Position numbers and translations under genes: made by a program. The notes beneath the pieces are model-generated. The model saw only the letters and a program-made list of their open reading frames with translations, was not told where the DNA came from and searched no databases. This document shows, piece by piece, positions 34,013 to 44,112 of a DNA stretch of 64,000 nucleotides (within the stretch, counting starts at the first letter, position 1; each line of letters begins with the position of its first letter). Location of the stretch: NCBI RefSeq assembly GCF_002019595.1, contig NZ_KV917369.1, forward strand, positions 592,458-656,457. Direction: 5' to 3'. Origin of the DNA: Priestia abyssalis. Lineage in GTDB: Bacteria; Bacillota; Bacilli; Bacillales; Bacillaceae_H.

Positions 34013-35494
34013 ATGAGAAATACGAAAATTGTTTGTACCATTGGTCCAGCTAGTGAGAAACCCGAAGTATTAAAGAAGTTAATCTTAGCTGGTATGAACG
34101 TTGCCCGATTGAATTTTTCACATGGATCGCATGAGGAGCATGCTGTTCGAATCGAGGCAATTCGAGCTTGTGCCAAAGAGTTAGGGAGAAATATAGCGAT
34201 CCTGTTGGATACGAAAGGTCCGGAAATCCGTACAGGTATTTTAGAGAACGGACGGATCACCCTAAAACCAGGAGATCCATTTATCCTGACTACGGAAGAT
34301 ATGATTGGAAATCAGGAAAGAGTAAGTATCACCTATGATAGGCTTCCCGAGGACATCTACATTGGAGCGAAAATCTTAATGGACGACGGGCTTATCGAGC
34401 TACATGTTGAATCAGTCAACGGAAAGGAGATTCATTGTCGCGTAGTAGATGGTGGTGTTCTTAAAAATCAAAAAGGAGTGAATTTACCCAAAATAGCCAC
34501 AAAACTCCCTGGCATCACAGAAAAAGACGTTGCTGATATTACCTTTGGAATCCGCATGAACGTCGATTTTATTGCTGCTTCTTTTGTACGAAAGGCAACA
34601 GACGTTCTTCAAATCAGAAAGATTTTGGAGGAGTATGGGGTAGATATTTCGATTATTGCAAAGATTGAAAATGAAGAGGGCGTTACTAATGCGGCTGACA
34701 TTCTAGAGGTTGCGGATGGCTTGATGGTGGCCCGCGGTGACTTAGGAGTAGAAATTCCTGCTGAGGAAGTTCCCCTTGTTCAGAAAAGGTTGATCGCAGC
34801 TTGCAATGAAATGGGCAAGCCAGTGATCACCGCAACGCAAATGCTTGATTCCATGCAGAACAATCCAAGACCGACTAGAGCAGAGGCTAGCGATGTGGCC
34901 AACGCGATTTTTGATGGAACTGATGCGATTATGCTTTCTGGCGAAACAGCTGCTGGTAAATATCCAGTCGAATCTGTTGAAATGATGGACAGAATCGCAA
35001 GGAAAGCAGAGTCTTCTCCGATCTATAAAGAGCAGGTAAATCATACATCCCAAGGTCAGGTGACCATCACTGATGCAATGGCAAAAGCTGTAACCGTAAC
35101 GGCTCGAACTTTGGATGCGAAGGCTATTTTAACACCAACTGAGAGTGGTTATACGGCGAACATTGTATCAAAGCATCGACCATCCTGCCCTATCATTGCC
35201 GTCACTCCGCATAAGAGAGTACTTAACCAATTGGGGTTAGTGTGGGGAGTACATCCAATTTTATTCGAAAGTCCTGACAATACCGATGAAATGATGGGGA
35301 AAGCGATTCAGGCTGCTGTGGAGAAAAAGTTTATTAAGCACGGAGATGTGACGGTAATCAGTGCAGGTGTACCTGTTCGTGAAGCTGGAACAACGAACAT
35401 GATGAAGGTCCATGTAGTTGATAACGTGGTTACAAGAGGAAGCGAAGTCGGCGATGAATCAGCTGAAGGTAAGGTAGTGTATGTTAATAGCTGA
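34013..35494 (+). CDS. pyk: Pyruvate kinase, short form
   Basis: 493 residues. It converts PEP and ADP to pyruvate and ATP. Domains A/B/C are present: TKIVCTIGPAS at the N-terminus, LLDTKGPEIRTG, the catalytic Lys in IIAKIENEEGV, MVARGDLGVEIP and TATQMLDSM. The main Bacillus Pyk has about 585 residues with an extra C-terminal PEP-utiliser-like domain; this copy lacks it, so it is probably a second, sugar-inducible isoenzyme. Position after fructokinase suggests co-expression with fructose use. Ribosome site GGAGTGATGAGTTGA before ATG 34013. Confidence 0.95.
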   Translation: MRNTKIVCTIGPASEKPEVLKKLILAGMNVARLNFSHGSHEEHAVRIEAIRACAKELGRNIAILLDTKGPEIRTGILENGRITLKPGDPFILTTEDMIGNQERVSITYDRLPEDIYIGAKILMDDGLIELHVESVNGKEIHCRVVDGGVLKNQKGVNLPKIATKLPGITEKDVADITFGIRMNVDFIAASFVRKATDVLQIRKILEEYGVDISIIAKIENEEGVTNAADILEVADGLMVARGDLGVEIPAEEVPLVQKRLIAACNEMGKPVITATQMLDSMQNNPRPTRAEASDVANAIFDGTDAIMLSGETAAGKYPVESVEMMDRIARKAESSPIYKEQVNHTSQGQVTITDAMAKAVTVTARTLDAKAILTPTESGYTANIVSKHRPSCPIIAVTPHKRVLNQLGLVWGVHPILFESPDNTDEMMGKAIQAAVEKKFIKHGDVTVISAGVPVREAGTTNMMKVHVVDNVVTRGSEVGDESAEGKVVYVNS

Positions 35495-35652
35495 TAATAC
35501 TGATAGGTATTTAGCATTATAAAAGGCAAATCAGAAATAACAAACGATTACGATAGATAGGAAAAAAATAAACATTTTAAAGCAAGGTCCAATCGACCCC
35601 AATGAAGAAAACATTGTAAATATTTCAAATTAGATGTAGGAGATTGATAAAC

Positions 35653-35919
35653 ATGGTAGAAAAACAATTCACAGTAGTAGCAGATTCAGGAATTCACGCT
35701 CGTCCAGCGACAACATTAGTACAAGCAGCAAGCAAGTTCAATGCTGATGTTAACTTAGAGTACAATGGTAAAACCGTTAACTTAAAATCAATCATGGGTG
35801 TTATGTCTCTAGGTATCCGGAAAGATGCTATTATCAAAATTACTGTTGATGGATCTGATGCAGCAAATGCCATTACTGCTTTAGAAGATACAATGTACAA
35901 AGAAGGTTTAGCAAAATAA
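35653..35919 (+). CDS. Stand-alone HPr phosphocarrier protein
   Basis: 88 residues, the exact HPr length, from ATG 35653 (TAGGAGATTGATAAAC upstream). Both regulatory residues are kept: His15 in [10 protein letters not shown], phosphorylated by enzyme I, and Ser46 in [13 protein letters not shown], target of HPr kinase. So it is HPr and not Crh, which lacks the His. No ptsI follows; in Bacillus the general gene is ptsH-ptsI. It is therefore probably a second HPr linked to this sugar operon, able to serve PTS transport or, as HPr-Ser-P, CcpA. Confidence 0.93.
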   Translation: MVEKQFTVVADSGIHARPATTLVQAASKFNADVNLEYNGKTVNLKSIMGVMSLGIRKDAIIKITVDGSDAANAITALEDTMYKEGLAK

Positions 35920-36364
35920 GGGCAAAAGAAATTTTAGCAGAGTCTTTTACTTATAAAATAAAACCTAGAGTTAAACAGCGAACATCGTATCAAAATATCG
36001 ACCATCCTACCCAAACATAACCGTCACTCCGTATGAGAAAGTACTTAACGGATTATAGGATCAGAGAGATGAATCCTGTTAGCATAAAAATTAGAATAAG
36101 ATCTCCCTTTTTATATTGAGTTGGACACAATATGTCTCGACAGGACTTATTGTGTCCTTGTTAGTTTTTAAGGTTAGTTGACTAAGAGGCAGGTTTGTCA
36201 ACAGGGGATGTCTGTCCAAAATGAAGTAACAACTTTTCGAAAACAATTTTTTAGTAGAATTCTAAATAAGCATTCTACAATTAGCTTTCTTTGCTATTAA
36301 CTTTTTTTGTTGGATTCCTTTTCAATACCCATCTATCCACAGCATCATGAGAGGAGGACGAATA
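35920..36364. other. Intergenic region with a pyk-like scrap
   Basis: Contains a degenerate copy of part of the pyruvate kinase gene (35975-36055) and a 10-bp hairpin GGACACAATA/TATTGTGTCC (36123-36157) of unknown role. No other gene is seen. Confidence 0.6.
35975..36055 (+). pseudogene. Pyruvate kinase fragment
   Basis: About 80 bp matching 35153-35233 inside the upstream pyk gene at roughly 80 per cent (for example AAAGTACTTAAC against AGAGTACTTAAC, and GACCATCCT, CCGTCACTCCG shared). It encodes the ANIVSKHRPSCPIIAVTPHK region. A decayed remnant of a second pyk or of a duplication that spanned the HPr gene. Confidence 0.7.
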
Positions 36365-37327
36365 ATGAAAAAGAGATGGATGATCCTATTGTTTTGTATT
36401 TTTCTTCTTACTGTCTTAATAGGCTGTACAGTTAAGCTCCTTAAAGAAAATGATAAGCCTAAAGTGGTCGTTGTGTTAAAAGAATTAAATACACAGTATT
36501 GGAATATTGTAAAAGCAGGGGTAGAAAAGGGGTTTCAAGATTTTGGTATAGATGGTAAAGTTATCGCAACCCGTAATAGATTAGCAGAAGAACAGGACCG
36601 TATATTAGAAAATGTTCTTAGAGAAAAACCGGATGTATTAATTGTCTCTCCGCTTCTTTCATCTAATATTCCTATTTTAAAGGAGTTTGACAAAAATAAT
36701 ATTCCCGTATTGCTAGTAGATACAGATGCTCCTTGGGGAAATAAAACTTCTTATATTGGTACTGATAACTTTGAGTTGGGTCAAAAAGCAGGGGAGTTAC
36801 TAGCATCTCAATTGCAGCCTGGAGATAAAGTGGCCATTATCTTTTCTAATAGTGATTTAGTCCATCCGGTTTTTAGTGAACGGATAAAAGGAGCTACATT
36901 TAGTTTAGAAGGTGTAGGAATCAAAATTGTAACAGAAAAACTAAAGTTACAAAATGAACCTTTGGCTGTTAAAAAAGCAATGACAACGATTTTGCAAAAA
37001 CATCCTGATACGAAAGGTGTATTTGCCTTAAATGACGTAAGGGCATTAAGTGCTTTAGAGGTCATTGAGGACCATGGGTATAAAATGCCAGTCATAGGAG
37101 CAGATGGAATTAGTGAACTGGTTGAGTTAATAGGAGATGGAACTTTAACTGGTACAGTGGCCCAGAACCCTTATGATATGGGATATATAAGCGTGGAACA
37201 AGCATTGAAAATAGTTAAGGGAGAACTCATAGAAAAGAGGATTGATAGCGGGGTTGACATTATTATCAAAGAGAATGCGAAAGATAAATTGGAATTTTTG
37301 AAAGAAAATGTAAGATTGGGGAAGTAA
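36365..37327 (+). CDS. RbsB-like periplasmic-type sugar-binding lipoprotein
   Basis: 320 residues from ATG 36365 after GAGGAGGACGAATA. Signal peptide with lipobox LIGC (about residues 17-20), then a type 1 periplasmic binding fold: VVVVLKELNTQYWNIVKAGV, DVLIVSPLLSS, PVLLVDTDAPWGNKTSYIGT, DTKGVFALNDVRALSALEVI. It resembles ribose/galactose-binding proteins. No permease or ATPase is adjacent, so it may be an orphan binding protein, a sensor partner, or serve a transporter elsewhere. Transcribed alone, with a long hairpin after it. Confidence 0.85.
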   Translation: MKKRWMILLFCIFLLTVLIGCTVKLLKENDKPKVVVVLKELNTQYWNIVKAGVEKGFQDFGIDGKVIATRNRLAEEQDRILENVLREKPDVLIVSPLLSSNIPILKEFDKNNIPVLLVDTDAPWGNKTSYIGTDNFELGQKAGELLASQLQPGDKVAIIFSNSDLVHPVFSERIKGATFSLEGVGIKIVTEKLKLQNEPLAVKKAMTTILQKHPDTKGVFALNDVRALSALEVIEDHGYKMPVIGADGISELVELIGDGTLTGTVAQNPYDMGYISVEQALKIVKGELIEKRIDSGVDIIIKENAKDKLEFLKENVRLGK

Positions 37328-37346
37328 GATGTTAAAAACTTTTATG

Positions 37347-37387
37347 CAGCTCCTAGGCCACTCAGAATCTGAGTGGCCTAGGAGCTG
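37347..37387 (+). terminator. 19-bp perfect hairpin after the binding protein
   Basis: 37347-37365 pairs with 37369-37387 around a 3-nt AAT loop. No T run follows, so termination is uncertain, but its position 20 bp past the stop suggests an end of transcript. Confidence 0.65.
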
Positions 37388-37701
37388 TGTCCAAGTTCGA
37401 TAGATTTTTTTGCGCGAGATTATAAAAACATCATGTATCTTGTTTATATCATGTCCAGTCTCACTGTCTCCCCTGTATTATAAATGATTCCTGGTAAACG
37501 TATTAAAGTAACTGTTTTCGGGTTTAAGCAATCACTTAACAGACACTTTATCTGAAGGTATTGTAACGCCATAAAGGTTAGTAAGTAATAAGGGCAAATG
37601 GTCAACTTTCCTTTACTCAAGATACTTTATAGAGAGACAAGTATATAATCGGAAATAATGTAAAAAAATAGAACAGAGATAAGGGGGTGTACTATCTGGA
37701 T
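37388..37701. other. Upstream region of the ger operon
   Basis: No gene seen. A sigma-G promoter is expected here, but I could not pick one with confidence; AAGTATATAATC near 37640 is a candidate -10 region. Confidence 0.35.
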
Positions 37702-39246
37702 ATGTTTAGGAAGAAATCTTACAAAAACAGAAAAAAGGGCCCTTTCATTAATCCAACTGATTCCCACCTTAGTGAAGGTCAACTAAATATCGATTTACAA
37801 GAGAACTTACATATTCTTAAACATGAATTGGGGAACACTGCTGACTTAATTATTCGGAAGTTCATAATCGGCAGACCGAGGAAAGTCGAAGTGGCAGCGA
37901 TTTACATGGAAGGCTTAGCGGATGATGAACTTGTCAATGAATTCATTACTCATTCTCATTCCTTAATAGCTGAATCATCTGAATTCGTTGAAATAGAGAA
38001 CAATCATATATCTTATATCCAAAACACCTTTGATTTGACAAAAGAAATGGCTTTAACTACCGGAAGTACAAAAGTTACTAGTCATTGGGGAGAAGTTATT
38101 TCGTCACTATTGGATGGAAATACGATTATATTATTTGACGGTTATCATGATGCATTGAACATTAGTACAACGGGCAGTGATTATAGAGCGATATCAGAAC
38201 CGACCACACAGACGGTGGTAAGGGGTTCCAAAGAAGGTTTTATTGAATCGATTAGCTCCAATACGGTGATGGTTCGTCGGCGGATTAAAAATGGAAAACT
38301 AAGAGTAGAAAAGATGAAAATGGGTGACATATCTAATACGGATGTAGCCATCATGTATATAGAAGGCATCGCAAAAGACCAAACCCTGACTAAAGTTAAG
38401 CGGCGATTGGAGAAAATTGATACCAATGCCATTTTGGAATCCAATCATATTGAAGAATTGATTGAGGAAAAAACGCTTACGCCATTTCCTACCGTATTTA
38501 CTACGGAAAGACCTGATCAGTTATCTAGGAATTTATTAGAAGGTAAAGTAGCCATTTTCGTAGAAGGAACACCGTTTGCGCTCCTTGTCCCCAGCGCATT
38601 TTCCGAGTTCTTCAAAACATCTGAAGACTATACTCTACGTTATGGTATCAGCAGTTTAATAAGGATATTAAGATACATAGCTTTTCATTTTTCCATATTC
38701 AGCTCGCCAATTTATATTGCATTGATTACTTATCATCAAGAAATTGTCCCGACAAATTTCTTAATCAGTCTTATTGCCCAGCGTGAAGGAGTTCCTTATC
38801 CGGCTATTATTGAGGCACTGCTATTAGAGTTCACTTTTGAAATTTTGCGGGAAGCTGGAATTCGTATCCCTCGAGCGATTGGACCAACCATTTCCATTGC
38901 CGGCGCTTTAGTCATTGGTGAAGCAGCTGTATCTGCAGGGCTTGTTTCCCCTACTATGACTATTGTCGTTGCACTGACAGCTATTTCAAACTTCGCCATT
39001 CCTTCATACAGTATGGCGAACGCTACTAGAATACTTCGATTTATATTCATGATATTGGCTTCCTTTTCAGGGCTTTATGGAATCGCGTTAGGATATTTAA
39101 TCATGGCGGCCCATTTATGCAGCTTGCAGTCATTCGGGGTTCATTATTTATCTCCATTTGCTCCTTTTTATTTAGCAGGACATAAGGATGCTGTTCTTCG
39201 TTTTCCATTTTCACTTCTAGACCAAGACAGTAAGGAGAACCGTTAG
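37702..39246 (+). CDS. gerKA: Spore germination protein, GerKA (GerA) family
   Basis: About 514 residues from ATG 37702; the start is uncertain because the AGGGGGTG site lies 14 bp away and GTG 37687 or a CTG at 37696 are possible. GerA-family A subunit of a germinant receptor in the spore inner membrane: soluble N-terminal domain (to about 310) with DGYHDALNISTTGSDYRAIS and the conserved SEPTTQTVVRGSKEGFIES, then four to five membrane helices (YIALITYHQEIVPTNFL and onward). First gene of an A-C-B operon, the order used in gerK. Confidence 0.93.
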   Translation: MFRKKSYKNRKKGPFINPTDSHLSEGQLNIDLQENLHILKHELGNTADLIIRKFIIGRPRKVEVAAIYMEGLADDELVNEFITHSHSLIAESSEFVEIENNHISYIQNTFDLTKEMALTTGSTKVTSHWGEVISSLLDGNTIILFDGYHDALNISTTGSDYRAISEPTTQTVVRGSKEGFIESISSNTVMVRRRIKNGKLRVEKMKMGDISNTDVAIMYIEGIAKDQTLTKVKRRLEKIDTNAILESNHIEELIEEKTLTPFPTVFTTERPDQLSRNLLEGKVAIFVEGTPFALLVPSAFSEFFKTSEDYTLRYGISSLIRILRYIAFHFSIFSSPIYIALITYHQEIVPTNFLISLIAQREGVPYPAIIEALLLEFTFEILREAGIRIPRAIGPTISIAGALVIGEAAVSAGLVSPTMTIVVALTAISNFAIPSYSMANATRILRFIFMILASFSGLYGIALGYLIMAAHLCSLQSFGVHYLSPFAPFYLAGHKDAVLRFPFSLLDQDSKENR

Positions 39247-39324
39247 GAAAAAATGCTTACCACGAATCATAAAAAAGAGAATTCAATTACCGAAGTCCTG
39301 AGTATTGGTAAAGAGCTGATTGAT

Positions 39325-40536
39325 ATGAAACTTAATTGGTTGAAGGTGATGTCCATATTTTTGTGTTTTCTATTTGTCATCGTATTTCTTACGGGGTGTT
39401 GGAACCAAAAAGAATTAGGTGACATTGCCATGGTTACGAGTGTAGGGGTAGATAAAGTACCAGATAAAGATACTTATCTTTTTACGTTCCAAATTATTAT
39501 CCCACGTCAGGTATCTTCTGTCCAAGGAGGAGGGGGAGGTGAACAAGCCCCTGTAACCATTATTTCACAAAAGGGAAAAACATTATTCGAAGCGGTCCGT
39601 GGAGCCTCTCAAAAAATACCGAGTCAATTGTTTTTCCCCCATACGCGTTTGTTTGTTTTTAGTGAAGATGTGGCAAAAGACGGGCTAAAGGATTTTTGGG
39701 ACATTTTCGAGAGAGATCACGAAATGCGTCCTCTAACCACCATCTTAATTGCCAAAGGAATGGAGGCAAAGACTGTTCTTAGTATTATGACGCCAATTGA
39801 AAAAATTCCGTCTAATGGCCTGTTAGAGAAAAGTAAGATGACTGAAAAGAGGTCGGCCTTTACTATTCGAGCCGATATTGACGATATAATCAAAGCCATT
39901 GGAACAGAAGGAAAAGAGCCGTTTATCGGTGGTGTAAAAGTGATGGGAAGTCCTCAAGCGGCACAGGCTGACAATATTAAACAGATTGAACCGAAGGCAG
40001 TTATTGCAACTGATGCTATTGCCCTTTTTCGCGGCGGAAAACTCCAAGGCTGGCTAAAAGATCGTTCAGCCCGGGGGTTATTATGGGTGCTGGGAAAAGT
40101 TAAAACCACTGTTGTTAATGTTAAGTGTAAAAATAAAGAAGATCGTATTAGTGTTGAAATAATTCGTTCAAAAGCTCAGATTCATTCACAAATGAAAAAT
40201 GGAAGACCAAGAATTCAAGTTATGATAAGAACTGAGGCAAGCGTAGGGGAAACGGGGTGTTTCATTGATTTGGCAGATCCTCATGAAATTACCAGGATCC
40301 AAGAGAAAGTGGAAAAAAGAATTAAAAAAGAGGCTGAAGCTGCCATCCGTGTTGCCCAAAATCATCAAAGCGATGTTTTTGGCTTTGGAGCTGCCATTCA
40401 TCGTTCTCACCCAGAACAGTGGAAAAAATGGGGGAAGGATTGGAAAAACCATTTTAGTGAAATGGAAGTTGAAGTGAAGGCAGATGTGTCTATTCGTCGT
40501 TCCGGCCTGCGTAACCAACCGCTTAAGAACAAATAG
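39325..40536 (+). CDS. gerKC: Spore germination lipoprotein, GerKC family (Ger(x)C)
   Basis: 403 residues from ATG 39325, chosen because it places a normal signal peptide and lipobox (FLTGCWNQKEL) at the N-terminus; the in-frame ATG at 39253 would add 24 polar residues before it. The motif GCWNQKELGDIAMVTSVGVD and the repeated-domain pattern with SQLFFPHTRLFVFSEDVAKD are standard Ger(x)C. The C subunit is anchored on the outer face of the spore inner membrane and forms the receptor with A and B subunits. Ends 76 bp before the B gene. Confidence 0.9.
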   Translation: MKLNWLKVMSIFLCFLFVIVFLTGCWNQKELGDIAMVTSVGVDKVPDKDTYLFTFQIIIPRQVSSVQGGGGGEQAPVTIISQKGKTLFEAVRGASQKIPSQLFFPHTRLFVFSEDVAKDGLKDFWDIFERDHEMRPLTTILIAKGMEAKTVLSIMTPIEKIPSNGLLEKSKMTEKRSAFTIRADIDDIIKAIGTEGKEPFIGGVKVMGSPQAAQADNIKQIEPKAVIATDAIALFRGGKLQGWLKDRSARGLLWVLGKVKTTVVNVKCKNKEDRISVEIIRSKAQIHSQMKNGRPRIQVMIRTEASVGETGCFIDLADPHEITRIQEKVEKRIKKEAEAAIRVAQNHQSDVFGFGAAIHRSHPEQWKKWGKDWKNHFSEMEVEVKADVSIRRSGLRNQPLKNK

Positions 40537-40612
40537 TATCTTCTAACCTGGAATCTATAGAGAGTTGGATAAACCAGCGAATGTGTGAGTCAAAAAAGGA
40601 AGGTTGATTCCG

Positions 40613-41712
40613 ATGGAAAATGGAAAGATTAACGCGTTGCAAATGTTTTGTCTTATCGTTTTATTTGCCCTTGGTACATCCATCGTAGTCAGCTATGGTG
40701 CGGAAGCAAAACGAGATGCCTGGCTGGCCATTCTACTTGGTGGTTTTTTCGGAGGAACACTGATATTTATGGTCTATAGTTCCCTATATCGGCTTTATCC
40801 CAATCTCTCCCTCATCCTTTATGCTCAACAAATAGCAGGAAAATGGATTGGCTGGCTATTGGGAGTAGCCTTCATTATTTATTTTATCCATGGGGCTGCA
40901 CGGGATCTTCGTGATTATGGAGAGTTGCTTACAGCATCCATGTTTACTGAAACACCGTTATTTATCATACATGTCATGATGATTCTTACCATGATTTATG
41001 TCTTGCGCCTTGGGATTGAAGTTCTAGGGAGAGTTGCCGAACTTTCTTTTGTGATCATTTTTGGGTTAGGCATTACGGGGATTATTTCAGTTTTATTGTC
41101 AAACAAGGTAGCTCTCAATCAGTTATCTCCCATTATGGAAAATGGATTGAAAAGAGTACTCTCTGATTCGTTTCCAAGTTTGTTCGTCGTACCATGGGGG
41201 GAAATGCTGACTTTTACCTTGATTTTACCTTACTTAAATAACCCACGATCAGTGATGAAAGTAGGATTGTCCGCTGTTCTTTTTAGTGCGGTCACCTTAT
41301 CTTTTACGATTATGCTGAATATTTCAGTTCTTGGCGCTGATGTTTTCACCCGATCTAATTTCGCCTTATTTGAGACCATTAGAAGAGTAAGTCTCATGGA
41401 ATTTATTGAACGCTTAGATCCTATTGTTCTTCTGACGCTTATTATCGGGGATTTCTTTAAGGTTGGCATTTTTTTTATGCCACCGTCATTGGAACAGCGG
41501 ATCTGTTTAAGGTAAAGAACCATAAAACGCTTGTTTTTCCCGTCGGAATTATCATATTATTAGCATCACTGACAGTTGCAGGCAACTTTGCTGAACATAT
41601 CAAGATTGGGGCGGGATTGCTCCCTCCTTATGTTCATGTTCCAATAACAGTGATCATACCCTTTCTGTTATTGATAGTAGCATTAATTCGTAAGCGCTTT
41701 AGTTCGCACTAA
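40613..41712 (+). pseudogene. gerKB: Spore germination permease, GerKB family, frameshifted
   Basis: APC-type B subunit with about ten helices. The frame from ATG 40613 (AAGGAAGG upstream) runs to GDFFKVGIFF and then goes out of phase at a run of eight T (41469-41476), ending at 41515. A ninth T would restore YATVIGTADLFKVKNHKTLV and continue to a TAA at 41710-41712, giving a normal length of about 366 residues. Either the gene is inactivated, or the tract varies between cells, or this is a sequencing error in a homopolymer. The last two transmembrane helices are lost as read. Confidence 0.9.
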
Positions 41713-41720
41713 TGTTCTAT

Positions 41721-41945
41721 TTACGCTCTTTTTTTATAAAAAGAATAAATGACAGTCATTAAGAAAAATAAGAGTAAACAAATCAAAATAATGTATTCTG
41801 CTATATTCATCATCAGGTAGTGATTAACAATAATTTCAATGGCAGTGTTCGCCTTGAGGCCAATTAAAAGTTGAAAAGTAAAGTCAATGAGATGAATAAG
41901 TAAAATCAATAGAAGAAAGATCAATAATACTTTCAAAAAAATCAT
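41721..41945 (-). CDS. Small membrane protein (74 aa)
   Basis: Not recognised. Three hydrophobic segments (about residues 2-20, 26-37 and 47-68) with FQLLIGLKANTAIEIIVNHY between them and a basic end FYKKRA. AAGGGGT is almost next to the ATG, so the start may be a few codons later. It faces the ger operon convergently with only 8 bp between the stops. The consistent membrane pattern suggests a real gene; its link to germination is unknown. Confidence 0.45.
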   Translation of the reverse strand: MIFLKVLLIFLLLILLIHLIDFTFQLLIGLKANTAIEIIVNHYLMMNIAEYIILICLLLFFLMTVIYSFYKKRA

Positions 41946-42213
41946 ACCCCTTAAGGAAAGATATCAAATAATACCTTTTCGTTAAATATGAAGGAAAGAT
42001 GATGTCCAAGTAAGAATGAAGAACAAAGTTTTCCCACATAATTTAGCCATTATGCTAAGGTTTTATGTGAACTCAATGGTATAAATAGGATGCGACCGCC
42101 TTCCCATCAAGCTAATGACAGGGATCAAGAACAGTATTATATAATTAATGACCTATATCCTTACTGGAAAATTGAACTTTAAGGTTAAGCTTTTTATTAC
42201 TGGGGTAGCGCCG

Positions 42214-43854
42214 CATGCCCATCAAGCTAAAGAAATAAATTTCCCCCAAAATGAAAAAACGTTATCCTTTCAGTAAAATACTTGAAAAGGATGACGCTTT
42301 TTCATGGATCTCTCGCTTTCTAAAGAATTACATCTATTTTCACAAGAATTACAACGTCTTCTATCTCCCATAGTCCTACAAGACATCGCTAGACAAGTTG
42401 GATTTGTACAGCGATCGAATAAGTATCAAGCAGATGAACTCATGGCCCTTTGTGTTTGGTTCAGCCAAGAAGTCGCTCGTACATCACTTACGCAACTATG
42501 TAGCCGGTTAGAGGCTTCGACGGGCGTACTCATGAGCCCAGAAGGTCTGAATCAACGCTTTAATCCAGCAGCTGTCGCCTTCCTCCGAGAAGTCTTTACT
42601 TTACTTTTAACACAGAAACTCTGTGCGACACAATCGCTATCTTCCCGTATACTATCTACCTTCGAACGTATTCGGATTTTAGATGCGACGGTGTTTCAGC
42701 TACCTGATTCCTTCTCCACTGACTATCAAGGTTCAGGTGGAAGTAGTAATACGGCTGGTGTGAAGATCCAATTGGAATACGATTTACTGAGTGGACAATT
42801 TTTAAACGTACAGCTAGGGCCGGGGAAAAATAATGACAAAACCTATGGCACGACTTGTTTAGAAAGTGTGGAGGCAGGTGATTTATGTCTGCGTGACCTA
42901 GGGTATTTTGACTTGCAAGATTTACAAGCCATTCATGGGAAGGAAGCTTACTATATCTCACGGTTAAAGCTAAATACACGCATTTACATCAAGAACCCTG
43001 AGCCAGAATATTTCAAAAATGGCACATTGAAAAAGCAAACGGAATATATTCAGCTCGATATGGCACACATCATGAAGGAACTGGAACCAGGTGAGACCAT
43101 GGAAATTTTGGAAGCTTACATTGGCCAGATTCAGAAATTACCGACACGTGTCATCATTCATCGATTAACCAATGATCAAACCGAAACACGTCTGAAAAAC
43201 CAAGCTGTACGCGAGAAAAAGAAAGGCATTGTCATGAGGGACAAAAGTAAGCAGCTCATGGGGATCAACGTCTATATCACGAACACACTACCCAAAGAAG
43301 TACCGACAACCTATGTGCACTCGTTGTATTCGTTACGCTGGCAGATTGAGATTTTATTTAAAACATGGAAGTCCTTCTTTGAAATCGATGAATGTAAAAC
43401 CATCAAGAAAGAACGCCTAGAGTGCCATTTATATGGACAACTCATTGGCATTCTTCTTTGTTCTTCCACCATGTTTCAGATGCGACAACTTCTACTTGAA
43501 AAGAAGAAGTAAGAGCCGAGCGAATATAAAGCGATTTATATGATTAAAGATTACTTTCCGTTATTATTTCGGGCCATAACAGGTGATCCAAATGAACTTG
43601 TCATGATTCTCCATCGTCTCTATCGATCGCTTAAGAAAAATGGACGTAAATGTCATCGATATAAAAAGAAGACCGTCTTTGATATTCTAGGGATTGTGTA
43701 CGAAACGACAGTGAAACATGGACAACAAGCTGCCTAGCAAAAAAATCGTATTTTAATAGGCTTCTTTGGCATGCCTACTTTTCCATCACTCGCTCGTTTT
43801 GAAACAAGAATGATTTCGTACCTAGTCATTTACATCGTTAGCTTGATGGGCATG
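42214..43854 (+). mobile_element. IS231-type (IS4 family) insertion sequence
   Basis: 1641 bp with ends CATGCCCATCAAGCTAA and TTAGCTTGATGGGCATG, flanked by an exact 11-bp target duplication GGGTAGCGCCG (42203-42213 and 43855-43865). IS231 is known to prefer the ends of Tn4430; here it used the analogous position in a related Tn3-type repeat. Another CCCATCAAGCTAA word at 42105-42117 may be an older end scar. Confidence 0.93.
42304..43737 (+). pseudogene. IS231-type transposase with one in-frame stop
   Basis: 478 codons in total, the IS231 length. The frame is open for 402 codons, meets TAA at 43510-43512 (after LLLEKKK) and continues in phase EPSEYKAIYMIKDYFPLL to 43737. DDE features: Asp in IRILDATVFQLP, Asp in CLRDLGYFD, and the YREK-type signature YSLRWQIEILFKTWK with Glu. 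A single base change has probably inactivated it, unless the truncated form or readthrough retains function. Confidence 0.92.
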
Positions 43855-43865
43855 GGGTAGCGCCG

Positions 43866-44112
43866 ACATTTCGCGGATATTATACGCTAAGATATTTTCT
43901 TGAAGATGAAATGTTAACTTTCCTATGCTAAGCACTTTTTTCACCATAAACCCTCGTTTTTGGTTAATTTAAAAGTACATTTTTCATTGCTATTTTTGAT
44001 TTGTTTTTCTATCACTGAAAGTAAAACCAAAAACAAATAACCGAAACCCTACTCTGATAACCGTTTTTGGTAAGATTCATAGACCAAAACACACGTTTTT
44101 TACAATATTTGT
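43866..44112. other. Interior of the Tn3-type miniature element
   Basis: Non-coding, with several AACCAAAAAC / GTTTTTGGTTA words in both orientations (around 43960, 44022, 44060) that could be resolvase or host-factor sites. No open frame. Confidence 0.45.
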
